Assembly (NCBI RefSeq): GCF_046298265.1
Contig: NZ_JBKAHK010000002.1
Location: 62,001 to 126,000 of the forward strand
DNA length: 64,000 bases
Direction: 5' to 3'
DNA from: Gillisia xinjiangensis
Lineage (GTDB): Bacteria > Bacteroidota > Bacteroidia > Flavobacteriales > Flavobacteriaceae
Shown piece after piece: positions 44,568-53,407 of this stretch. Positions within the stretch are counted from its first letter, which is position 1. Each line of letters starts with the position of its first letter. Below the pieces are notes generated by a model. That model did not search any database. It was not told the DNA's origin and saw only the letters and a program-made list of their open reading frames with translations. The translations under genes were made by a program, and so were the position numbers.

Positions 44568-45302
44568 TTAAAATTCGATTCTGCTTCTAAAAATATATTC
44601 CTCCATTGCAATCGGGTTTAACTCATACTGGGTAAGTCCGCTTTTACCTATAAGGAATAAATCATTATTCCGGATGATGAGGTCAAAAGCATCTTCCTCT
44701 ATTCCTCCTACCAAATCTGGTTGAGCCGGGTTGGTTACATCAAAGATCCGCACTACATTCTTATCGGTTACCAATAGGTAATTCCCGTAAAGGCCTAAAC
44801 CTATTGGACGATCCAAGGTAAGCGTAACCAAAAGTTCCGGTCTTAAAAGGTCCTTGGTGTCATAAATTTCCAGCTGGTTCACATTTCCCAAACAATTGGT
44901 GTCGGTATGAAGCGTAACGTAGGTAAAATCGCCTGAGGAAACTACAGGATCACAACTCCGCACGTGTTCTACCTTTGAAAGTTGTAGCGGGAATTTGGGA
45001 TCGGAAATATCAAAAATATACATCCCAAGGCGGCTTCCTACAAATAAGTATTGATCCAGGGAATACAAGGTTTCAATATCAAAACCAATAAATTTTTCTC
45101 CTGTAAAAGTTGGTACAGCTGGATTGGAAATATCAAAAATGCGAAGGGATTGATCATCCACGGTATATAAATAATCTCCTACAAGGGAGAAACGTGCAAG
45201 CGAGCCTCCAATTCCATCTACGGAATTAAAATTTGAGGAATCACTATCGGTATTGCAACCGGCCATGACACCTATTAGGAATATTACTATTAACTTTTTC
45301 AT
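44568..45302 (-). CDS. LVIVD-repeat lipoprotein
   Basis: A 244-residue lipoprotein (lipobox MAGC near residue 15) with repeated beta motifs of the LVIVD type: LYTVDDQSLRIFDISNPAVP, LFVGSRLGMYIFDISDPKFP and LLVTDKNVVRIFDVTNPAQP. Such repeats form a beta-propeller on the cell surface. Function unknown. It follows a related lipoprotein gene 3 bases upstream in an operon, so both products may work together. Confidence 0.85.
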   Translation of the reverse strand: MKKLIVIFLIGVMAGCNTDSDSSNFNSVDGIGGSLARFSLVGDYLYTVDDQSLRIFDISNPAVPTFTGEKFIGFDIETLYSLDQYLFVGSRLGMYIFDISDPKFPLQLSKVEHVRSCDPVVSSGDFTYVTLHTDTNCLGNVNQLEIYDTKDLLRPELLVTLTLDRPIGLGLYGNYLLVTDKNVVRIFDVTNPAQPDLVGGIEEDAFDLIIRNNDLFLIGKSGLTQYELNPIAMEEYIFRSRIEF

Positions 45303-45305
45303 AAT

Positions 45306-45812
45306 CTAATTTTCAAGTTGATAGCCCAAAACAATTACTCCTTCGGAAACCCCGTAATGATCCGGACTAAAACCATCCGGAGATTGCAGTTCGGGAAAAA
45401 CATTCCGCTCCCTGTGCAAAATAACCAGGCGGTTATTGGAAACAGAATAAGAAAAAGAGACCAGATCTACCGCATGATGGACATACAATATATTACCCCG
45501 GACAGCGAGATCTGTGGCCAGTGGAATTTCCAGAAATGCAAGGGGTTCAGGATTTTCGGGATCTGAATTATTTAAAATATGAAATCCTTTTCCCAACTCG
45601 TTAAGATAGATAAGATCATCCTTCACATAAATTTTCCCCGAAGTCATAATTGGTTGGGCTTCCTTTAAAACAATGGTTTTCTCAAAATCTGCCCTGTTTT
45701 GAGTAATTGGTTTATACATACTTCTGTATGGCTGATCACCATCATCTACCCCAGTGTACCAGCAGGACTGAAATAGAAAAATCAGGATTAAATAAAAGGC
45801 AGCTTTTTTCAT
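45306..45812 (-). CDS. Short LVIVD-like lipoprotein
   Basis: A 168-residue lipoprotein with lipobox FQSC near residue 16 and a few propeller-like repeats (DDLIYLNELGKGFHILNNSDPENP, GNILYVHHAVDLVSFSYSVSN). It is shorter than its downstream neighbour and likely contributes only part of a propeller. Both share the leader-gene layout and orientation. Function unknown. Confidence 0.8.
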   Translation of the reverse strand: MKKAAFYLILIFLFQSCWYTGVDDGDQPYRSMYKPITQNRADFEKTIVLKEAQPIMTSGKIYVKDDLIYLNELGKGFHILNNSDPENPEPLAFLEIPLATDLAVRGNILYVHHAVDLVSFSYSVSNNRLVILHRERNVFPELQSPDGFSPDHYGVSEGVIVLGYQLEN

Positions 45813-46018
45813 TTAAAAAATTTTATCAGAGAATAGAACATATTGTAAAAATTACAATTATTCTTGTTAATTGCTATATTATTGATCAATTTATAAAATT
45901 AGCAACAAAAATGGCTTAAACAGAATTTTTTTTAACGGTTTCCCAGAACCGCGTTTTAAACGGAAGCTTCCGGCACTCTTAATTATTAGCTTAAATTTGT
46001 TTGCGATATAGATTACCT

Positions 46019-46813
46019 ATGGAAGAAAAAAATGAGTTACGCCGCGTAACGGTTACGAGGTACATCACTCCTCTTCGGGAAGGAGGTTCCCTCCCGGCCC
46101 TGGCCGAAGCGAATGATGATTTTAAATATGTGCTTAAATTCAAAGGTGCGGGTCATGGGGTAAAAGCCCTGATAGCAGAATTGATAGGTTCTGAAATAGC
46201 CCGGGCACTGGGAATGAAAGTTCCGGAACTTGTATTTGCCGACCTGGACGAGGCATTTGGAAGAACCGAAGCCGATGAGGAAATTCAGGATTTACTAAAG
46301 ACAAGTCAGGGATTGAACCTGGCATTGCATTTTTTATCGGGAGCAATCAATTTTGATCCGGTGGTAACGCAGGTAGAGCCATTGCTCGCTTCAAAAATTG
46401 TATGGCTCGATTCCCTGATCACCAATGTGGACAGAACCTTCAGAAACACCAATATGTTGATTTGGAATAAGAAATTATGGCTTATCGACCACGGGGCTTC
46501 CTTTTATTTCCACCATTCCTGGACAAATATGGAAAAACAGGCCAAAACATCTTTCAGCCTAATAAAAGATCACGTTTTATTGCCGGTGGCATCCCAACTT
46601 GAAGAAGCCGATATGATTTGTAAAAGCCTTCTTACAGAAGAAAAAATACGCGGGATCGCTGCCTTAATTCCCGAGGAATGGCTTGATTGGGAAGGAAATG
46701 AAGAAAGTTTTGAAGAACTAAGAGAAACCTATGTTCAGTTTTTACTGGTAAGGCTGGCGAATTCAAAAATATTTATAAAAGAAGCACAAAATGCAAGACA
46801 AACACTTATATGA
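46019..46813 (+). CDS. HipA-like kinase domain protein
   Basis: A 264-residue protein of the stand-alone HipA-like kinase family (HipA_2). The nucleotide region begins VLKFKGAGHGVKALIAELIGSEIA; the catalytic-loop-like segment NVDRTFRNTN holds Asp138, Arg139 and Asn143, and LIDHGASF supplies the metal-binding Asp157. It lacks the HipA N-terminal subdomain and a HipB partner. It overlaps the following DUF3037 gene by 23 bases. ATG at 46019 is preferred to the upstream TTG at 46001. Target unknown. Confidence 0.85.
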   Translation: MEEKNELRRVTVTRYITPLREGGSLPALAEANDDFKYVLKFKGAGHGVKALIAELIGSEIARALGMKVPELVFADLDEAFGRTEADEEIQDLLKTSQGLNLALHFLSGAINFDPVVTQVEPLLASKIVWLDSLITNVDRTFRNTNMLIWNKKLWLIDHGASFYFHHSWTNMEKQAKTSFSLIKDHVLLPVASQLEEADMICKSLLTEEKIRGIAALIPEEWLDWEGNEESFEELRETYVQFLLVRLANSKIFIKEAQNARQTLI

Positions 46814-47174
46814 ATATGCGGTAATCCGGGTTTTGCCAAGGGTAGAACGGGAAGAATTCCTTAATGTAGGCATTATCCTGTTTTGCAAAAAAGAGAAATT
46901 CCTGAAGGTGTTGTATCAACTAGATGAAAGCCGTTTAAAATGTCTTGCTGAAGATTTTGACCTTGAGCAAATTCGAAAAAACCTGGAATCCTTCAAGAAA
47001 ATTTGCCTTGGCCAAAAGGATGGTGGGCCAATTGCTCAACTGGATGTGCCTTCAAGATTTCGTTGGCTTACTGCGGTGCGAAGTTCGGTGATACAAACTT
47101 CCAGACCTCATCCAGGAATGTGTTGTAATCTTGATGAAACATTGACAAGATTATTTAAGGAACTGGTACAATAA
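46791..47174 (+). CDS. DUF3037 protein, partner of the HipA-like kinase
   Basis: A 127-residue DUF3037 protein: YEYAVIRVLPRVEREEFLNVGIILFC, then SRFRWLTAVRSSVIQTSRPHPG, the conserved core. No membrane helix or signal. Its start lies within the 3' end of the kinase gene (23-base overlap), so translation is coupled and the two probably form a working pair. The pairing recurs in many bacteria (family knowledge), yet its role is undescribed. Confidence 0.88.
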   Translation: MQDKHLYEYAVIRVLPRVEREEFLNVGIILFCKKEKFLKVLYQLDESRLKCLAEDFDLEQIRKNLESFKKICLGQKDGGPIAQLDVPSRFRWLTAVRSSVIQTSRPHPGMCCNLDETLTRLFKELVQ

Positions 47175-47261
47175 AAAAGCTTGAAAAATTTAGGACAACA
47201 AAATTTTACATACTTTTAAAGGCTTTTTCAACCAAACTTTAATCAGAAAAAATAAATTAAA

Positions 47262-47978
47262 TTGGAAATATTTCTTCATCTCGACACCTGGATAGCCCTG
47301 CTCACATTAACCTTTATGGAGATTGTTTTGGGGATAGACAACATCATATTTATTTCCATTGTGGCCGGAAAACTCCCAAAACACCAGCAAAAAAAGGCCC
47401 GAATAACCGGGTTGTCCCTTGCCTTGATCATGAGAATTTTGCTTTTGCTAAGCATTACCTGGATTATTGGATTAACAGAGCCTGTTTTAAATATCTTTGA
47501 TTTTGAACTTAGCTGGCGGGATATAATTCTGGCCGCTGGAGGTGGATTTTTATTGGTGAAATCCATTTTGGAAATCCATCATAAAGTTGAAGGTGATGAA
47601 CAGGAAATGGTGGCTAAAAATGTACGCACATTTGGTTATGCGATCATGCAAATTGTGCTCTTGGACATTATTTTTTCCTTTGATTCAATTCTTACCGCAA
47701 TAGGTCTTACAAACGAACTTATATTAATGATAATAGCTGTTATTGTTTCTATTATCATAATGATGATTTTCGCAAGGGCCGTTAGCGATTTTGTGAATAA
47801 ATATCCAACAGTTCAAATCCTGGCATTATCCTTTTTAATCCTAATTGGGTTTATGCTTATTATTGAAGGATTTCATTATCATGTGCCTAAAGGCTATATC
47901 TATTTCGCGGTATTCTTTTCACTGATAATTGAAATGCTGAATATTAGATACAGAAGCAAACGAACAAAAACAACTTAA
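47262..47978 (+). CDS. TerC-family membrane protein
   Basis: A 238-residue integral membrane protein with about seven helices. The start is TTG: no ATG is in frame upstream, and the residues from it, MEIFLHLDTWIALLTLTFMEIVLGIDNIIFISI, match the usual TerC N-terminus. Acidic helix residues in MEIVLGIDN and LDIIFSFDSI are the family's metal-binding signature. Relatives export manganese or confer tellurite resistance. Its 3' end overlaps the DUF1989 gene by four bases in the opposite direction. Confidence 0.9.
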   Translation: MEIFLHLDTWIALLTLTFMEIVLGIDNIIFISIVAGKLPKHQQKKARITGLSLALIMRILLLLSITWIIGLTEPVLNIFDFELSWRDIILAAGGGFLLVKSILEIHHKVEGDEQEMVAKNVRTFGYAIMQIVLLDIIFSFDSILTAIGLTNELILMIIAVIVSIIIMMIFARAVSDFVNKYPTVQILALSFLILIGFMLIIEGFHYHVPKGYIYFAVFFSLIIEMLNIRYRSKRTKTT

Positions 47979-48562
47979 AATCCCTCAAGGATCTCATAAT
48001 GAATAGGTTTAAAACTACCGTTATTACTATCCTCGGCAGAGCAAGCGGTCAATGCAGCTATGAGATCCATTTGGGCTTCAAACAGCACATAATCCCCTGC
48101 CTTACTTTGCGGGGGATCTACAGATAATTTCCCATTCTGACTAAACTGCACATTCATAAAAATATTGAAAGCTGTTGGAACATCATCCGGTTCAATCCCA
48201 TGAGGCGCCAAATTTGTGTAGAGATTTTCAAAGCAACTGGGATGATAGGCGGGATTTTTATACATTATTTGAAAAGTTTCCGGACTACAGGGAGCGAGCA
48301 AAAAATCGTTTCTCCCGTTTGTATCCTCCAGAATCTCCATCATTTTTCTGCTTCGGTTACTCCACAAAAAATTTCCCTTGGTGATTAGCAGGTTCTCCTC
48401 AAAATCCAATGTTTTCCCAGATGATATCTTCTCCCGAATATCTTCCGCATTAAATAAAACCATATCACTTACCTGCTCTCCAAGTGGATCAATAACTTTT
48501 AATTTCTGCCCTTTTTTCAGGATAAATGCAACTCCAGATTGTTTTTCTATTTTGTTGACCAT
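47975..48562 (-). CDS. DUF1989/urea carboxylase-associated family protein
   Basis: A 195-residue protein of the DUF1989 family: FNAEDIREKISSGKTLD, NFLWSNRSRKMMEI, HPSCFENLYTNL and PPQSKAGDYVLFEAQMDLIAALTACS. Members accompany guanidine/urea carboxylase or arginine-type catabolic genes and may be metal-dependent enzymes; activity unknown. Located 87 bases downstream of a YqcI/YcgG-type heme N-hydroxylase-like gene on the same strand, so the two form a likely pathway pair. Confidence 0.87.
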   Translation of the reverse strand: MVNKIEKQSGVAFILKKGQKLKVIDPLGEQVSDMVLFNAEDIREKISSGKTLDFEENLLITKGNFLWSNRSRKMMEILEDTNGRNDFLLAPCSPETFQIMYKNPAYHPSCFENLYTNLAPHGIEPDDVPTAFNIFMNVQFSQNGKLSVDPPQSKAGDYVLFEAQMDLIAALTACSAEDSNNGSFKPIHYEILEGF

Positions 48563-48649
48563 ATTTTTAATTTTTTCAACTTAGCATTCGGATTTTGGTT
48601 GAAATTGGTTTTTTTTAAGCTTCAAACCATAATCAGATTTTACTTCCTG

Positions 48650-49348
48650 TTATTTCCCCGAATGAAATGGACATTGCCACTCTTCTCCAGAGTTATTACC
48701 GCTATATTGCCTGGCTTCACTTTTTTCTCCAAAATCTTCCAGCATAGGGTTATTGCTTCCCTGTAATTCAAGATCCCTTTCACGTATCTTTCCCTTTACA
48801 TTGGCATAGGCCCCCATCTCACGCAATTTCTCAAACTGCCAATGAAGATTAAATGCAATAGTTGGTAACGGACTTTGCCGAGCTTTTCTGGAACTGTTAG
48901 GATGTAAGCCCACTAAATAAAAAGCTTTCCCACCAATACTGAAACTAAAATCAGGGTTTGCCGGATCGCTGCTTACCGTGGGATCCCAAGGCTGATCATC
49001 TGCTTCATGCAAAAACTGTAATTGGCTCCATAACAAAGCTTCAAATTGTTCCTCTGTAAAATTCTTTCTACCCTCAAAAGTGGCTATAAAAGTGAAGAAA
49101 TCAGGTGAATCAAAATCGTATTTGGCAATATAGGATCTAAGGTCGCTTAACAACTCTTTTGCAGTTTGCCTGGAACCAAAATTTTCATAAACACGAAAGT
49201 CTACTTTATCCATGCTAAAAACAGTTTGTGCCATAACACAAGGGTGATTTTGACCGACGATAAACTCCTTAAATTCCATTTTCCTTTTGGTGTTTTTTGA
49301 AGCTTGCTTCGGAAGATTTTCTGAAATTCTTTTTTTGGTAGCCTGCAT
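48650..49348 (-). CDS. YqcI/YcgG-type heme-dependent N-hydroxylase-like protein (GntA family)
   Basis: A 232-residue protein of the YqcI/YcgG family. The core FIVGQNHPCVMAQTVFSMDKVDF, LWSQLQFLHEAD and YLVGLHPNSSRKARQSPLPTIAFNLHWQFEKLRE are family signatures, and it ends with CPFH, as usual. The family has heme-dependent N-hydroxylases of guanidino compounds such as GntA. N-hydroxylation of arginine or a related compound is therefore plausible, but the substrate is not determined. The N-terminal 25 residues are basic and probably dispensable. Confidence 0.87.
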   Translation of the reverse strand: MQATKKRISENLPKQASKNTKRKMEFKEFIVGQNHPCVMAQTVFSMDKVDFRVYENFGSRQTAKELLSDLRSYIAKYDFDSPDFFTFIATFEGRKNFTEEQFEALLWSQLQFLHEADDQPWDPTVSSDPANPDFSFSIGGKAFYLVGLHPNSSRKARQSPLPTIAFNLHWQFEKLREMGAYANVKGKIRERDLELQGSNNPMLEDFGEKSEARQYSGNNSGEEWQCPFHSGK

Positions 49349-49527
49349 AACAGCGATTTTTCCGCAAAACTAACCGCTGTAAAGTCCTTATAAATAAGTA
49401 TTAAGAATTAATTAATCAAAATTTAGTCAAGATTAACAAGCTAAGAAGGAGGGTTCTTTTTATAAAATTATACTGCAATAAACAGATGTTTTGGGCCACT
49501 AGTGGATTCCCCTTGGATTTTCTTATT

Positions 49528-50049
49528 TTATTGGTGTACATCTTTCAGCAACCAATCATCAAGTTTTTTTTCTTCACCTGCTCCATGTAATACGGAAATG
49601 TCTCCGGTGGTTTCAAAAACTACCGCCCGCACCTGAGATAAATCAAGAACGTTGGCCGCTCTAAGTTTCGAGCGAAGATCGTCATTTGTAACCCTGGCCT
49701 TTTTTAGGTTATGTTGTAAAATAGTAGGCCCGTCCATTAATAACAATGGCTTGTTATCAATGAGGTTGCTAAAAGCATTAAACCGTCTAAAAAAAGCCGC
49801 ATATATTTGAAGAAAATAAACCGCGGCCAGCCCCACAACTCCCTGCAATAAAGTAACAGATGAACTGAGTATGGTACTTGCTAAAATTGACCCTATCGCC
49901 ACCGTCATTGCAAAATCAAAACTGGACATTTTTGAAAAACTGCGTTTTCCGGAAATTCTAGTAAATAGTATAACAGCCGCATATATTCCAACAGCATTTA
50001 TACAAATAACCAGCAAAGATTGAAAGGATGCATCAAAGTAATTTTCCAT
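49528..50049 (-). CDS. DUF421/YetF-like membrane protein
   Basis: A 173-residue membrane protein of the DUF421 (YetF) family. The first half has three hydrophobic helices, and RISGKRSFSKMSSFDFAMTVAIGSI and LMDGPTILQHNLKKARVTNDDLRSKLRAANV are typical. The C-terminal soluble domain is about 80 residues. Function unknown; related Bacillus proteins act in spore physiology. It is 60 bases after the LigD polymerase gene on the same strand and may belong to that operon. Confidence 0.88.
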   Translation of the reverse strand: MENYFDASFQSLLVICINAVGIYAAVILFTRISGKRSFSKMSSFDFAMTVAIGSILASTILSSSVTLLQGVVGLAAVYFLQIYAAFFRRFNAFSNLIDNKPLLLMDGPTILQHNLKKARVTNDDLRSKLRAANVLDLSQVRAVVFETTGDISVLHGAGEEKKLDDWLLKDVHQ

Positions 50050-50109
50050 AACTTAAAATTATTAATATTTTAATCAAAACTAAATCAATTTAGCCTCCTA
50101 CCACAATAT

Positions 50110-51024
50110 TTAATCCTGGCCCACGTCTTTAATCTCATTGAATTTTCTAAACGCTTTATCCATAGAAACTGCGGCGTCTTCAATTTTTCTCCAGGGATCT
50201 TTTTTGCTTCCCAGCCTCTTGAATATATTCTGAATAGTATAAGATTGCGAGTGAAGATCCTGCTTCTCCAGTTCATTCCAATCCAATGGAGTCGCCACCG
50301 GAGCTCCATTTAAAGGCCTAACCGCATAAGGGGCGACGGTAGTTTGTGCAAAAGCATTTCGGGCTACATCCAGATAAATTTTATCGCCGCGTTTATTTTT
50401 TCTAATTGCTGTAGTTAAATCATCCGGATTCTTGTTTTCAAGGTAAACCGAAATTTGTTGGGCAAAGTGCCTTACCTCATCGAATGATTTTTCTCTTTTT
50501 AAAGGAACCACTATGTGAAGACCCTTAGATCCCGTTGTCATGAGAAAAGCGGGTAAGCTTAATTGATCCTGAAGCAATTTTTTAAGTGTTACCGCAGCCC
50601 ATTTTACTTTGGAAAAATCTTTATCGGCCGGATCAAGATCAAAGATCATCCTGTCCGGAAAATTGAGCTTGTCTTTTTTGCTTAACCAGATATGTGGCGT
50701 AATACAGGCTTGATTGGCGAGATAGACAAGACTTGCCTTATCATTACAAATCACGTAATTTGTGGTGGTGTCATCCTGATTTTTGACCTGCTTTTTTTCG
50801 ATCCAATCGGGAAAATAATCAGGGGCATCCTTTTGGTAGAATTTCTTGCCGTTTATGCCATCCGGAAACCGGATCATTGTTAAAGGCCGGCTTTCAATAT
50901 GTGGCAGAATAACATCCGCTATTTTTTCATAATAATCGATAAGATCTCCTTTTGTATATTTCTGCTCTGGGAAAAACATCTTTTCCCTATTGCTTATTTC
51001 AATATCAAGGTTCCCTATTTTCAT
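50110..51024 (-). CDS. ligD: Stand-alone LigD polymerase domain (archaeo-eukaryotic primase)
   Basis: A 304-residue LigD-type polymerase: N-terminal ISNREKMFFPEQKYTKGDLIDYY, the metal-binding FDLDPADKDF (DxD) and TTGSKGLHIVVPL, with the pre-primer binding pattern RMIFDLDP. These enzymes fill gaps during nonhomologous end joining. In many Bacteroidota this domain is fused to a ligase and phosphoesterase; here it is a separate gene, 15 bases after the phosphoesterase gene. No Ku gene is in the window. Confidence 0.92.
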   Translation of the reverse strand: MKIGNLDIEISNREKMFFPEQKYTKGDLIDYYEKIADVILPHIESRPLTMIRFPDGINGKKFYQKDAPDYFPDWIEKKQVKNQDDTTTNYVICNDKASLVYLANQACITPHIWLSKKDKLNFPDRMIFDLDPADKDFSKVKWAAVTLKKLLQDQLSLPAFLMTTGSKGLHIVVPLKREKSFDEVRHFAQQISVYLENKNPDDLTTAIRKNKRGDKIYLDVARNAFAQTTVAPYAVRPLNGAPVATPLDWNELEKQDLHSQSYTIQNIFKRLGSKKDPWRKIEDAAVSMDKAFRKFNEIKDVGQD

Positions 51025-51039
51025 TTCTGAATATTTTAA

Positions 51040-51645
51040 TCAATCCTCTTTTTCTGAATCCTTTTTGATTTGGTTCATGGTCCTGCCGGTTAACACCGAT
51101 TTATTTTCGGTGCTTGTAGGATTTTTCCTTGCATCTGCGTCCTCATCATTATCTTTCTTCAACAACCATTTTTCATCCTTTCCTTTTTCAAATCGAATCA
51201 ACGAAAAACCTCCCTTAAGTTTTTTCCCATTCAAGTTAAATTTAAGATGTCCATGTTCAAGCTGGTTCTCCAGTGGGATCAGGTTTCCTTCTTCATCCTT
51301 TTTAGTATTCTTATAGGTTCCCGCGTCCCACAACATCACCGTGCCACCTCCATATTGATCTTTTGGGATTACACCTTCAAAATCGGCATATTCCATTGGA
51401 TGATCTTCGGTTGGAATTGCAAGTCTTTTGTCAGCAGGGTTGGTGGAAGGGCCTTTTGGCACCGCCCAGCTTTTTAAAACCCCGTCTACCGAAAGCCTGA
51501 AATCATAATGAAGGTTCCTTGCCGAATGCTTTTGAATGACAAAGATCTCTTTCTTCTTTTTACCTTTAGATTCGCCAAAAGGTTCCGATGACATATCAAA
51601 ATCCCTTTTCTTATGATAAGTTTCCAGAAATTCTTTATTCGCCAT
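51040..51645 (-). CDS. Stand-alone LigD 3'-phosphoesterase domain
   Basis: A 201-residue protein with the phosphoesterase motif FVIQKHSARNLHYDFRLSVDG, WAVPKGPS and DHPMEYADFEGVIP, the His/Asp cluster that trims 3'-phosphate or ribonucleotide ends. The last 25 residues contain LTGRTMNQI, the linker normally leading into the ligase domain, but the ORF ends there and the next gene is the polymerase. It appears that the ligase region is missing between them. Confidence 0.9.
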   Translation of the reverse strand: MANKEFLETYHKKRDFDMSSEPFGESKGKKKKEIFVIQKHSARNLHYDFRLSVDGVLKSWAVPKGPSTNPADKRLAIPTEDHPMEYADFEGVIPKDQYGGGTVMLWDAGTYKNTKKDEEGNLIPLENQLEHGHLKFNLNGKKLKGGFSLIRFEKGKDEKWLLKKDNDEDADARKNPTSTENKSVLTGRTMNQIKKDSEKED

Positions 51646-51675
51646 TTTTCAGGGTTTTACCATGTTAATTTTGCT

Positions 51676-52466
51676 CTATTTTGATTGATGGCTTTCGCAG
51701 AAATAAGAAGATCTTCCCGAATATTTTTCCCTTTTTATCCTCCCACCACATAAGAAGCACTTTTCACCATCCTTTCTATTTAAAAGAAGAAAATTCGCAG
51801 GATAATTTTCTTCCTCAACCTTCGCCTGTATAGCTATATCAAATACCCATTTCATCTTCTCAAACACACTTTTTAGTTCCTTTTTGAAAGTTCATCAATT
51901 TTGGTAAAAGGATAAATTTTTGAATGATAAAGAATCTCGTCTGAATACACATTCCCAATTCCGGCCAAAACTTTTTGATCCATCAAAGTGGTTTTTATAT
52001 TTCCGCGTTTTTCAGATATTATTTCCTTGAATTCCTCCCATTTAAAATCATCAGAATAGGGATCAGGGCCAAGTTCGTGTTCCTCTATAAAATCGGCTTC
52101 ATCTTCAATCAACCCTATTTTTCCCAGTTTCCGGGGACAAACGAAGGAGAGTTTATAGCCGTTGTTTAAGTTGAAAATAACCCTGGAAAAGTCTGGTTTT
52201 TCATCCCCATTTTGATAATATTTCAAACTCCCGGTCATTCCAAAGTGCATCATCAGGGTTTCTTCCCTGTCCAACTCGATGAACAAATACTTCCCGTGCC
52301 TGTGAGTTGCCTGGAAGATTTCGCCTTTCATCCGCATTTGAAAAGATCGCGAACTCATATTTTCAAGAATTTCTTCATCAGGCACATCAACATTAACCAC
52401 TTTTTTATTTAATGCAGTCGTATTGAAATAGCGTCTAAAAACCTCAACATCGGGCAATTCAGGCAT
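51676..52466 (-). pseudogene. Fpg/Nei-type DNA glycosylase, frameshifted
   Basis: Two adjoining frames together encode a whole formamidopyrimidine-DNA glycosylase-like protein. The first (51873-52466, 197 residues) starts MPELPDVEVFRRYF with catalytic Pro2 and Glu3 and contains HFGMTGSL and AGIGNVYSDEILY. The second (51676-51867 and upstream) has the C-terminal zinc finger CFLCGGRI...YFCESHQ. A run of five T at 51881-51885 (A5 on the coding strand) where six would restore SKKELKSVFEK shows a one-base deletion. Either a recent pseudogene or a sequencing indel. Confidence 0.85.
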
Positions 52467-52609
52467 AAGAAATCCAATAAAATTGAAGCGATAAATTTTA
52501 CCTCCTTTACCTAAAGTTAAATGTTATTTAACTGCTATTCAAAACCTTATCGTTTTTTTAACCCTGCTAAAATGGCTAACCCTAACCTAATTGTAGATTT
52601 AAAAGGCAC

Positions 52610-53227
52610 TTATGGTATTTCATTTTCACGTTTTATATCCTCACTCAATGCTGAAGCCATAGGGCATTGTTGATTTTCCAAATGCTTTACAACTTCGGAA
52701 ATGTCTTCTTTTCCATATCCCTGATTAAACTTTGCGATCGCCTCAATTTTAAAGGGCTCACACCAAAATCCGGTAATAAGAGGCAAATGTTCCTCCAGCA
52801 TTTTTTGGGGAATATCCTTGTAATACAAAGGCTGTTGCTGATCTTTTTCAAAATTTTCAACCAGATTTTGAAGAGCGGTTTCCAGTTCCTTTTCGGACTG
52901 AATTTTCAATTTCACATTGATATGCACTGCGGAATAATCCCAGGTGCTGATATCCTTTTCCTTATACCACGAGGAAGAAATATACCCGTGAGCGCCCTGA
53001 AAAATAAGCAAAGCTTCTGCGCCATCTTTAAGATGGGAAAACTGTTCATTGTGATTGGCAATGTGGGAATACAACCTGAATTCCTTCGCATTTCCCTCAA
53101 TAAGTACAGGAATATGCGTTGCCAGGATCCTGCTTCCATTTAAAATGAAGGTTGCAAATGGATGCGCTTTTATAAAATCATAGATATACTGAGGGTCCTT
53201 CTTTTTGTATTTCTTAGGCTGATACAT
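52610..53227 (-). CDS. PaiB-type FMN-binding negative regulator
   Basis: A 205-residue protein of the PaiB/FMN-binding transcriptional regulator family: starts MYQPKKYKKKDPQYIYDFIKAHPFATF, with WYKEKDISTWDYSAVHINVKLK. PaiB represses sporulation and protease genes in Bacillus; in Gram-negative members it may be an FMN-dependent enzyme. Monocistronic, divergent from the glycerophosphodiesterase gene. Its own regulon is unknown. Confidence 0.88.
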   Translation of the reverse strand: MYQPKKYKKKDPQYIYDFIKAHPFATFILNGSRILATHIPVLIEGNAKEFRLYSHIANHNEQFSHLKDGAEALLIFQGAHGYISSSWYKEKDISTWDYSAVHINVKLKIQSEKELETALQNLVENFEKDQQQPLYYKDIPQKMLEEHLPLITGFWCEPFKIEAIAKFNQGYGKEDISEVVKHLENQQCPMASALSEDIKRENEIP

Positions 53228-53395
53228 AGATCACAATTTCTCCTAAAGAAACGGACATTTCATTTCTCATCCAACTATTCTTAAGTTTGATTGCACTGCA
53301 CCAATTTCCGAAGAACTTTTTCTGAAAAAATTTCATTTGCTTTTTGGAAGTGTACCTATAAAAATTAATACGGAATAGTTCTAAGCCTATTTCAA

Positions 53396-53403
53396 TATCT
53401 TTG
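53396..53403 (+). promoter_or_regulatory. -7 element with very short leader, glycerophosphodiesterase
   Basis: TATCTTTG lies only five bases before the ATG at 53408, so the mRNA would be nearly leaderless if this is the real promoter. Confidence 0.55.
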
Positions 53404-53407
53404 CAAA

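Noticed and set aside
46019..46813. Classical HipBA toxin-antitoxin
   Set aside because: No HipB-type helix-turn-helix gene is next to the kinase; its neighbour is DUF3037.
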